Below are positions 8,587 to 18,200 of a DNA stretch of 64,000 nucleotides, one piece after another. Under the pieces are notes generated by a model. That model had not been told where the DNA came from, did no database searches, and worked only from the letters and a program-made list of their open reading frames with translations. The stretch spans positions 1,426,001 to 1,490,000 of the forward strand of contig NZ_CP040077.1 in NCBI RefSeq assembly GCF_005280735.1, in the 5' to 3' direction. This DNA is from Trinickia violacea. GTDB lineage: Bacteria > Pseudomonadota > Gammaproteobacteria > Burkholderiales > Burkholderiaceae. The translations under genes and the position numbers were made by a program. How positions within the stretch are numbered: position 1 is the stretch's first letter; each line of letters opens with the position of its first letter.

Positions 8587-11325
8587 ATGCGTGTGATTGT
8601 AGAAACGCCCGTGAGCGGGCCGCACCTTTTCCTTGCAACGAAGGTCGTTCCGCCGCGCTTGCCGATGGATTTGATTGATCGTCCGCGGCTCGTCGGTCTG
8701 GCTGAGCGCGTCGAGTGCAAACGTCTCACCGTGATCAAAGCGCCCGCTGGGTTCGGCAAAACTTCGCTGGCGGTCGCCTGGTTGGACCGGCTGCGCGCGA
8801 GCGGTGCACAGGTGGCGTGGCTGTCGCTCGACGCGGAGGACGACGAACCCGCGCGCTTCCTCAATTATCTGGCGCATGCGTTGCGGCATACCTGCGGCGG
8901 TGTGGGCGCTGCGGCGATCAGCCTGACCGCCGACTCCGCGTTTGTCCCTTCACACGTCGTCGTTTCCACGCTAGTTAGCGACCTTGTCGAAGTCGACGAC
9001 GAGGTCGTCCTGTTTTTGGACGACTATCACCTGGTCAGCGATCCAGCCGTACACGATGCGATGTCGTTCTTTATCGAAAAGGCACCGCCGCATGTGCATG
9101 TGGTCCTCTGCAGCCGCACAGATCCATCGCTGCCGCTCGCGAGGCTGAGAGCGGGAGGCGACCTGCTGGAAATCGATGCGTCGGCGTTACGTTTCGACCT
9201 CGACGAAACGAGGCACTTCGTCGAACATGCATTGCCCGGTATGCGGAACGCCTCCTACATTGAGACGCTTTTTACGCGCACAGCAGGTTGGGCTGCGGCG
9301 TTGCGCATCTCGATGTCCGTGGTGTCGCGCAAGGAATGCCAACCGGCTCAGGGGCGTAATGCGCCGTCGGGTACGTCGCGCCCGTTCGCCGCCTACATCG
9401 AACAAATTTTCGAGCAATTGCCCACGGAAATGGTCGAGTTCATGCTGCGCACGTCGATACTCGATCGATTGAGCGCGCCGCTCTGCGAGGCGATAACAGG
9501 CCTGCGCACGAGCCAGCGCATGCTGGACGAAATCGCCGAGGGCCAGTTACTGTTGCAAGCGCTCGACTGCGACGGGCGATGGTTCCGTCATCATCATCTG
9601 ATGGGCGATTACCTGCGAGCGAAGCTCGAGGTACAGCACGCCGATGAGGTGGCGGAATTGCATTGCCGCGCATGCGAGTGGTATGGCGGGCAGGAGCTTT
9701 GGGGTGAGGCGGTCAAACACGCGATCGCCGCGGGCAACACAGATAACGCGATTCGCCTGATGGAGCGGTGCGCGATGGCGCTGGTCAAGAAAGGCGATCT
9801 GCTCACGCTGCTCGATTTGCAACGCCGGTTTCCCGCGAACCAGGCTGGCGCACGGGTGAAGATTACGCTGGCGACCGCTTGGGGAATGGCGCTCGCCATG
9901 CGTTTCGACGAAGCGCTCTTGATGCTGGATACCGTCGAACGTGATATTCCGTCCCACGCTAGCGCTGAACGCGTGGAGGACCGGTGGGAATGCCAGGCGA
10001 TCCGCTCGGTCGTCGCGGCACTGAAGGACGATCCCGAGCGGGGGCTCGCTCTCGCCGAGCCATGCGTCAAGCGGCAGTCCGCCGATATTTGGACAACCAA
10101 TGTGGCATCCAATGTCGTGCGCCTCGCGCATTGGAAGGCCGGCAACCTGGAAGACCTTTACGCAACGCCGTGGAGTTCCTATTCAATCGAAGAAGACCAG
10201 CGCAACCTGTATTCGTCGGTCTACAGGCTGTGCCTGCTGGGACATGCGGAGATGCAGCAGTTGCACATCGGGCTTGCCGAACGGTATTTCACGGAATCGA
10301 TGCGAGTAGCCGAACTCTATGCCGGTCCCGATTCGATCGCGGTAGCGCAGTGCGCACCATTGGTCGGACAAATCTGGTACGAGCAAGGCCGGCTGGACGA
10401 GACTGAAACGCTGATTGCGGGGTTAATGCCAGTGATTGACGTTGCGGTCTTGCTCGATAGCGTGTTGATCGCCTATCGCATCCTCATCCGAATCGCAGTC
10501 GCGCGTTCGGATGTGAGGCAGGCGTACGCGTTGGTCGACCGCGCGCAGGCGTTGGGCCGCGCACGTCAATGGGAACGGATGGCCGCCGTCGCCCTTGTCG
10601 AACGCATACGGCTAAATCTTGCGGAAGGTCGTGTGGTCGAGGCTGCTGCATGCGTTGCGCAACTCGATCAGGTGGCACGCTCCCATCCCCATCCTTCACA
10701 TTCCATCTCGCTCGAGATCGAAAACTACCGTGCAATCGGGGCGGCCTCTGTTGCCGCGGCCCAGCAGCGGACGGAAGAGGCCACCGTGGTGCTGAGCGCC
10801 GCGCTGCAGAGCGCCGAACGACGGCATGAAGATTTCCTGGCGATACGTTTGCGAACCATGCTTGCGCTGGTCTGGCTGGCGGCGAACGAACGCACCCGTG
10901 CAATCGAGGTCTTTCGCGAAGTCCTGAAGGTCGCCGCTCCCGCAGGGGTGTGCCAATCCATCCTCGACGTGGGTCCGGAAATCGGAGAGCTGCTGCATGC
11001 CGTATATGAAGACGCGCATCAGACGGCGCAAACGAACGAGCTAATCTCCTACATCGAACATCTGCTCGATGCCTGGCGGCTGCTGTATCAGCCTGGAGGT
11101 TACCGTCAGCGCGACACTGAGCGCGGATCGCTAAGCTCAAGGGAGTGCGAGATCGTCGACTTGATTGCCGGAGGACAGTCGAACAAGGAAATTGCGAAAA
11201 CGCTCGGGATTGGGGCTGAAACGGTCAAAACCCATGTGAAGAACATCTTCATGAAACTAGACGTCGATAAGCGAGCTCACGCCGTCGCACGTGCGCGGGA
11301 CCTCGGTCTCTTGGGTCCGCACTAG
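8587..11325 (+). CDS. MalT-like LuxR-family ATP-binding transcriptional activator (LAL type)
   Basis: A 912-residue STAND-type regulator. The N-terminal ATPase has Walker A APAGFGKT (52-59) and Walker B VVLFLDDYH (about 140-148). A long helical, TPR-like middle (about 340-810) probably binds the inducer or partner. A C-terminal LuxR helix-turn-helix (about 846-905) reads LSSRECEIVDLIAGGQSNKEIA. MalT-type proteins oligomerise with ATP and ligand and bind arrays of short boxes; matching boxes lie directly upstream. No sugar-metabolism genes adjoin it, so its target pathway may be the surrounding respiratory genes. It points toward the receiver gene at 11369. Confidence 0.9.
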   Translation: MRVIVETPVSGPHLFLATKVVPPRLPMDLIDRPRLVGLAERVECKRLTVIKAPAGFGKTSLAVAWLDRLRASGAQVAWLSLDAEDDEPARFLNYLAHALRHTCGGVGAAAISLTADSAFVPSHVVVSTLVSDLVEVDDEVVLFLDDYHLVSDPAVHDAMSFFIEKAPPHVHVVLCSRTDPSLPLARLRAGGDLLEIDASALRFDLDETRHFVEHALPGMRNASYIETLFTRTAGWAAALRISMSVVSRKECQPAQGRNAPSGTSRPFAAYIEQIFEQLPTEMVEFMLRTSILDRLSAPLCEAITGLRTSQRMLDEIAEGQLLLQALDCDGRWFRHHHLMGDYLRAKLEVQHADEVAELHCRACEWYGGQELWGEAVKHAIAAGNTDNAIRLMERCAMALVKKGDLLTLLDLQRRFPANQAGARVKITLATAWGMALAMRFDEALLMLDTVERDIPSHASAERVEDRWECQAIRSVVAALKDDPERGLALAEPCVKRQSADIWTTNVASNVVRLAHWKAGNLEDLYATPWSSYSIEEDQRNLYSSVYRLCLLGHAEMQQLHIGLAERYFTESMRVAELYAGPDSIAVAQCAPLVGQIWYEQGRLDETETLIAGLMPVIDVAVLLDSVLIAYRILIRIAVARSDVRQAYALVDRAQALGRARQWERMAAVALVERIRLNLAEGRVVEAAACVAQLDQVARSHPHPSHSISLEIENYRAIGAASVAAAQQRTEEATVVLSAALQSAERRHEDFLAIRLRTMLALVWLAANERTRAIEVFREVLKVAAPAGVCQSILDVGPEIGELLHAVYEDAHQTAQTNELISYIEHLLDAWRLLYQPGGYRQRDTERGSLSSRECEIVDLIAGGQSNKEIAKTLGIGAETVKTHVKNIFMKLDVDKRAHAVARARDLGLLGPH

Positions 11326-11368
11326 GCCGCATGCTCACTCCGCGTTTGAACTTTAGACCCCAGCACCT

Positions 11369-11734
11369 TCAAGCAATACTATCCAGCAAGTCCAACAACG
11401 CGTCCCCATCGACAGGCTTTTTGAAGAAGCCCAATGCGCCTCTTTGCAGATAGTAGTCTTCCGTAAGCGCGCCCGGTTTGCCTGTGATAATGATGACGGG
11501 CGTTGCTGCGTCAGGATGAACCACTCTTTCGAGCACTTGTATGCCGTCGATGGGGCGCATTCCCAGGTCGGTGATAACGCATACGAGACCGGCGTAGCCG
11601 TCGGCAAAAAAATCCAGTGGAGATTCGTAGATCCGAGCGCCATACCCGCCAGAGGCAAGCAGGTTCGCAAGAGCTTCCAGAACGCGTCGATCGTCGTCAA
11701 TCACGGCAACGGTCCGAACCGGAGGCGGGATCAT
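11369..11734 (-). CDS. single-domain response regulator (receiver only)
   Basis: A 121-residue FixJ-type receiver with DDD near the N-terminus (13-15), the phosphorylatable Asp56 in ITDLGMRP, Thr in ITGKPG and Lys in KKPVDGDALL. There is no output domain. The ATG at 11734 is preceded by a GGAG element seven bases away. Stand-alone receivers can act as phosphate sinks or shuttles or bind other proteins. It is divergent from the giant kinase, sharing a 529-base promoter region, so a phosphorelay with that kinase and the FixJ-like regulator is plausible but unproven. Confidence 0.85.
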   Translation of the reverse strand: MIPPPVRTVAVIDDDRRVLEALANLLASGGYGARIYESPLDFFADGYAGLVCVITDLGMRPIDGIQVLERVVHPDAATPVIIITGKPGALTEDYYLQRGALGFFKKPVDGDALLDLLDSIA

Positions 11735-12263
11735 TATTTTCTCCGGCTCGTCAAGTCCAACAGAGAATTAGCGTTAGCGTCAGCCATCGAACGTCAATCT
11801 CATGCGGTCGGCGCCGATAGGAAATTATAGCCGTGAGAATCGTCAGACAGAAGCGATTGAGGCCATATTGTGCATTACATGAATATGTAATGGCACTACT
11901 AAATATAAATTTGTAGGCTTATCTTTTTGCATCAGAAATAAATCCTTTGACGTTGGCAAACCCGTTCCTCGCAAGATGCCATTCCTGCACCCAGCAGACG
12001 CTCGGTCAGGACTCGCCGCAACGCGGAATTCACCACTTTTCGACAACCACGGTCGTCTATGCCAACCGCGATGGGTTTATCTTAGGTGACTAATATCTTC
12101 TATTCTTTGATACGGTTTCGACAGTCGCAATGATTCGATCGTAGGCGCTCGATCGCCCCCAAGCCAGCCTGCCGCGCGCGGCCTTCCAGCGTTCTCGCAG
12201 GGACTACGCGTCGTTCTTCAAGACGACGTAGGCCGGCCGCTCACGACTCGGGCAAGCACCAGA
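11735..12263. other. 529-base divergent intergenic region
   Basis: No credible gene. The stretch around 11860-11960 is unusually AT-rich for this genome and includes the perfect palindrome at 11875-11890. In frame with the giant kinase, the reading frame is open from after a TGA at 12108-12110 to the ATG at 12264 but holds no ATG, GTG or TTG, so the kinase cannot be extended with a standard start. Confidence 0.5.
11875..11890. promoter_or_regulatory. perfect palindrome TTACAT-N4-ATGTAA, candidate operator
   Basis: TTACATGAATATGTAA is a perfect 6-4-6 inverted repeat in the AT-rich part of the divergent region, 141 bases upstream of the receiver start and about 370 bases upstream of the giant kinase. 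Related copies lie at 5942 and 22118. The symmetry suits a dimeric regulator such as the FixJ-like protein of this island; this is inference. Confidence 0.55.
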
Positions 12264-15200
12264 ATGGATCGAAATTCCATGAACCAGATCGAACTCGATG
12301 TGGATCGCGCTCCGTGGCTTCGCGCGCGCGAGCGAACCGTCCTTGTTCCCGAAGATTCGGGCTACAAGCCCCTCGACGGTCTCTTCGATGCCACGATGGA
12401 CTCCGGGCCCTTCTTGCGCCTCGCTATCGGCATCGCGTCGGCGCTTGCCAAAGTCCACCAGAGTGGGCTCGTGCATAAGGACGTCAAGCCGGCCAACATC
12501 CTGGTGAATCCCGATAGTGGTGAAGTCAAGCTCACGGGTTTCGGCCTCGCGACGCGGCTTACGCGAGAGCGTCAACGGCCCGAGCCACCCGAGTCTATCG
12601 CCGGTACGCTCGCCTACATGGCGCCGGAGCAGACTGGGCGGATGAATCGTTCGGTCGACTCCCGCAGCGATCTCTACGCGTTTGGCGTGACGCTCTACCA
12701 GATGCTCACGGGAAGTCTGCCATTCACCGCTGTGGATCCGATGGAATGGGTGCACTGCCACGTCGCGAGAGAGGCGGTGCCGCCGCACGAGCGCGTGGGC
12801 CACTTGGCACCGGTCCTTTCTTCGATTGTGATGAAGCTGCTCGCCAAGACTGCGGAGGAGCGCTATCAGACCGCAGCAGGCGTTGAAGCGGACCTGCGAC
12901 GCTGCCTGGCGCTTTGGGAATCCAAGCGACGCATCGACGAATTCCCGCTCGGCGAGCGCGACGCATCGGACCAGTTGATGATTCCGGAGAGGCTGTATGG
13001 GCGATCAGGCGAGATCGAGACCTTGCTTGCGGCCTTCGATCGCATCGTCACAAGCGGTGCACCCGAATTGGTATTGGTCTCCGGGTACTCCGGCGTTGGC
13101 AAGTCGTCCGTCGTCAACGAACTGCACCGGGCGATGGTGCCTTCGCACGCGCTCTTCGCCTCCGGCAAATTCGATCGCTACAAAGACATCCCCTATGCGA
13201 CGGTGGCGCAAGCTTTCCGGAGTCTGATACGGCCGCTGCTTGGCAAAAGCGAAGCGGAGCTTGCGGCTTGGCGCGACGCTCTGCGGGAAGCACTGGGGCC
13301 GAATGCCGGACTCGTCGTGGATCTCGTTCCTGAAGTGGCGCACATCGTCGGGCAGCCCGCACCCGCCCCCGAATTGCCTCCACAAGACGCGCGCCAGCGG
13401 TTTCAGCTCGTGTTCCGGCGGTTCATTGAAGTGTTCGCCAGGCCGGAACATCCGCTAGTGCTCTTCCTCGACGATTTGCAATGGCTCGATGTGGCGACGC
13501 TCGATCTGATAGAGGACCTGTTGAACCGGTCTCATCCGCAGAACCTCTTGCTGATCGGCGCCTATCGCGACAACGAAGTCGATTCCGCCCATCCGCTGAT
13601 GCGAAAGCTCGATGCCATCAGGGCCGCGGGCGGCAAGGTGGCGACGATCGCGCTCGCGCCGCTTGCCCGGCCGCATCTCGAGCAGCTGATGGCGGACGCT
13701 CTTCGTTGTGAGCCAGCGCGGGTCGCGCCGCTCGCGCGGCTGGTGCATGACAAGACCGCCGGAAATCCGTTCTTCGCCATTCAGTTCATTGCTTCGCTGA
13801 CAGAGGACGGTTCGCTTATCTTCGATCATGATGCGGCGCGCTGGTCGTGGGACCTCGATCGCATTCGCACGAAGAGTCATACCGACAATGTGGTGGAGCT
13901 CATGGTTGGCAAGCTGACTCGCCTGTCAGCAGAAACGCAGCAGGACCTGCAATTGCTGGCGTGCATGGGGAACAGCGCGGAGCTCGCCCTGCTGGAAACC
14001 GTTTCCCCGCGCGCGGAAGACGATCTCCATGAAGGGCTTTGGGAAGCCATTCGTGCGGGCCTCATTGCCTGCACGGAGCATTCCTGCAGCTTCGTGCACG
14101 ACCGGGTTCAGGAGGCGGCGTACTCCCTGATTCCCGAGGAGGCGCGTGCGCAGATCCATCTCCGGATAGGCAGGGTGCTCGCTGACAGCATCCCGCCGGA
14201 AAAGCTGCCGGAGATGATCTTCGAGATCGTCAACCAGCTCAATCGCGGCGCACACCTCATCACGTCACAGGACGAGCGCGAGAAGCTCGCCGATCTGAAC
14301 CTGATCGCCGGAAAGCGCGCGAAAGCATCGTGTGCCTATGCCTCCGCGCTGACGTATCTGAGTGCCGGCGCATCGCTGATACAGGAGGATGCGTGGGAAT
14401 GCCGGCAGGAGCTTGCTTTCGCCCTGGAACTGCACAGGGCCGACTGCGAACTCTGGACGGGGGCGCTCCCGTCCGTCGAGAGGCGTCTTGAAGCGCTTGC
14501 AACGCGCGCTGCCGATACGGTCCAACGTGCGGCCGTCGCCAGCCGGCGTGTGGATTTATACAAGATGCTCGGGGCTAGCGACCGCGCGGTCGCGGTGGGC
14601 TTGGAATACCTCCGGCATGTGGGCATCGACTGGGTCGCTCATCCCACCCAACAGGAAGCGCATCGCGAGTACGAGCGGATCTGGTCCCAGCTCGGAAGGC
14701 GTGAGATCGAGGAACTCGTCGATCTGCCGCTGATGAAGGATCCGGCGTGTCTTGCCACGCTCGACGTGCTCACCACGCTTGGAGCGCCGACGTTATACAC
14801 CGACGAGAATTTGTACGCACTCACGATCTGCAGGGCGGTCAATCTCAGCCTGGAGCGTGGCAACAGCGACGCCGCGCCTGCGCGTTACGCCGCGGTCGGA
14901 CTGATCGCCGGCGACCGCTTCGGCCAATACGACGCAGGTTATCGACTCGGAAAGATGGCCTGCGATTTGACCGAACGTCGCGGATGGAAGCGCCTGGGAG
15001 GAAAAACCTATCTGCTCTTCGCGCTCGTGGTGCCGTGGACACGACCGCTTCGAGAGGGTATCGATCCGGCCCGACGTGCTTTTCAGATGGCGAACGAGCA
15101 TGGCGACCCGACGTTTGCTGCATACGCCTGCCGCAACCTCAGTTCCAATCTGCTGGCCTCAGGCGATCCACTCGATCAGGTTGCCCGTGAAGCCGGTCAC

Positions 15201-18200
15201 GGTTTGGAGTTCGCGCGCACGGTGCGGTTCGAGTTCATCGTCGACATGATCTCTGCCACGCTCGCGCTCGTGGGCACACTGCGTGGCGAAACCGCGAAAT
15301 TCGGCTCGCTCGACATCGGCGTGTTTACGGAGCGGTCGTTCGAGGCGCGCCTCACCGATCTCCCGGCTCTGGCTTTGCCCGAATGTTTCTATTGGATCCG
15401 CAAGCTGCAGGCACGCTTCTTCGCCGGCGACTACGCATCGGCTGTCGATGCCTGCGAAAAGGCGGAAAAGTGCTTTTCGACGTCGGCGTCGTTTTCGGTC
15501 ATGCTGCTGGAGCGAGCGGACTACCACCTCTATGCCGCTCTCTCTCGTGCGGCATGCTGCGAGCCCATGGGCCTCGATCCGTTTGCAAAACATCGGGAGG
15601 CGCTGTCGGCACACGAACGGCAACTCCGGGCATGGGCGGAAAATTGCCCACAGAACTTCGAGGATCGTTCGCTGTTGGTCGGCGCGGAGATCGCGCGCAT
15701 CGAAGGGCGCTTACCCGAGGCAATGGATCTGTACGAGCGAGCCATTCGCTGTGCGCGTTCGAATGGCTTCATTCAAAACGAGGCGCTGTGCTACGAACTG
15801 GCGGCGCGCTGCTATGCGGCGCGCGGCTTCGACGAGATTGCGCACCTCTACTTGGGAAACGCACGGCGTGCTTATCTGCGGTGGGGAGCCTTTGGGAAGG
15901 TGCGACAACTCGATCGGCTCTATCCCGCGTTGAAACAAGACGATCGTGCCTCGGGCTCCGCGGGCATGATCGACGCGCCTGTCGAAGATCTGGATCTGGC
16001 CACTGTGATCAAAGTGTCGCAGGCGGTGTCGGGCGAGATCGTCCCCGAAAAGCTCATCGAATCCCTGTTGCGTACGGCCATCGAGCATGCCGGCGCGGAC
16101 CGTGGGCTGCTGATTCTCCCGCGTGACGGCGAATTCCTGATTCAGGCGGAAGCGAAGACCAGCGGCACTGCTGTTTCGGTCAGCCTGCGCGAGACGCCAG
16201 TTTCCGCGGACGGGCTTCCCGAGACAGTGGTCCGCTATGCCGCGCGCACCCAGGAGAGCGTGCTTCTCAACGATACTTCAGTCGGCAGCCTGCATTTCAG
16301 CGACGAGTACATCGGCGCGCAGGGCGTCCGGTCGATACTCTGCCTGCCGTTGATTAAGCAGGGTGCGCTGGTTGCGCTGCTGTACCTGGAAAACAGGTTT
16401 GCTCCAGGTGTTTTCACGCCCGGCAGAATTTCTTTCCTGAAGGTGATTGCCTCCCAGGCTGCGATTTCGCTCGAAAACAGCAGCCTGTATCGCGAGCTGC
16501 AGAAACGGGAGGCTGAGATTCGCCGCCTGGTCGACGCCAACATTGTCGGGATCCTGATGTGGGACCGGGAAGGCCGGATTCTCGAGGCCAATGATGCGTT
16601 CCTGCGCATGGTCGGATACCGGCGCGAGGATCTCGTGTCGGGTCGGCTGCATTGGACCGACCTGACGCCTCCCGAATTACTAGCCCACCAACTCGAACAA
16701 ATCTTGCCGCAGCTCGAGCAGACCGGCAGCGTGCAGCCTTTCGAAAAGGAATATCTCCACAAGGAGGGTCACCGCGTTCCCGTGCTCATCGGATCGGCCG
16801 CTTTCGACAACGAACATAGGCGTGGCGTAGCCTTTGTCATCGATATGACCGAGCGTAAGCAAGCGGAGGAAGAGCTGCGGCGCAGCCGCCAGTACCTGGC
16901 GGAGGCGCAGATGGTCAGCCACACGGGAAGCTGGGCCTGGAGCCCCGTTTCAAATGCCATTCTGTATTGGTCGGACGAGTGTTATCGGGTCATGGGCCAT
17001 GACCCCGCGAAGGGTCTGCCTTCGTTCGAGCGATTGGTCGAGGACGTTCATCCTGATGACCGCCCCCGAGTTCTGGAGGGCCTGGGGAAGGCCGTGCGCG
17101 AAGGTTCCGACTGGGAAGCCGAGTACCGGCTCGTGCACTTCGATACCGGAGTGAGAACCGTCCGTTGCCTGGCGCATCCGATTCTGGACCGCGCGGGCCA
17201 GGCGATCGAATACATCGGCACCGTGATCGACGTCACGGAGCGCAAGCGTGCGGAGGAGGAGCGCGAGGAACATCTATGGTTCCTCGAGTGCATGGACCGC
17301 ATCAACCGCGCCATGCAGCGAACGAACGAAGTCGAGGGCATGACGCGCGGCGTGCTCGAGGAGGCGCTGGCGATCTTCAATTGCGATCGGGCTTGGCTGG
17401 CCTATCCCTGCGACCCCGATGCGCCGACGTGTCGCGCGGTGATGGAGCATACGCATCCGGACTATCCGGGCGCCTTCGCGCTCGGCGAGGAACTCCCGGT
17501 GGACGCCCAGGCAGCGGAATGCCTGCGCGACCTGCTGCACGCCCCAGGGGCGGTGGTGGATCCAGGCATCCCGTCGGAGATTCGCGAGCGGTACAACATT
17601 CTGTCGACGATCGCGATCGCGGTTCGTCCCAGGGGCGACAGGCCGTACCTGTTCGGGCTGCATCAGTGCTCGCATTCACGCTCCTGGACCACAGTGGAGC
17701 GTAGGCTCTTCGAGGAGATTGGCAGACGCCTGGAAGATGCGTTGACGAGCGCGATCGCGCACCGCGACCTGCTCGCGAGCGAGGAGGCGCTGCGCACGAG
17801 CGAGGAGCGCTTCCGAACCCTGGTCGAACACGCGACCGATGCCATTTTCCTGTACGACGAGCAAGGCATCGTGCGCGACGTGAACCGTCAGGCGTGCGAG
17901 GCGCTCGGTTATACGCGCGAAGAGCTCATCGGCATGCGCCCCCGTCAGTTCTCCCCCGACATCACGACCGAACACACCCAGTGGGTCCGGCAGCGGCTGC
18001 GCGAGGACGGAAGCGCGACGTTCAATCACCGCCACCAGCGAAAAGACGGAAGCCTCTTTCCCGTCGAAGTGCGGGTACGGGCGTTCGACCGCGGTGGACG
18101 CCTTTTCGCCATCGGGCAAGTCAGCGACATCACCGATCGCAGGCGCCGCGAGCAGCGGCTGCTTGCGCAATTCGGCGTCACGCGGACGCTGTCGGAAGCG

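Noticed and set aside
11843..12046. Minus-strand frame of 67 codons in the divergent region
   Set aside because: No ribosome site, overlaps the palindrome, no family resemblance.
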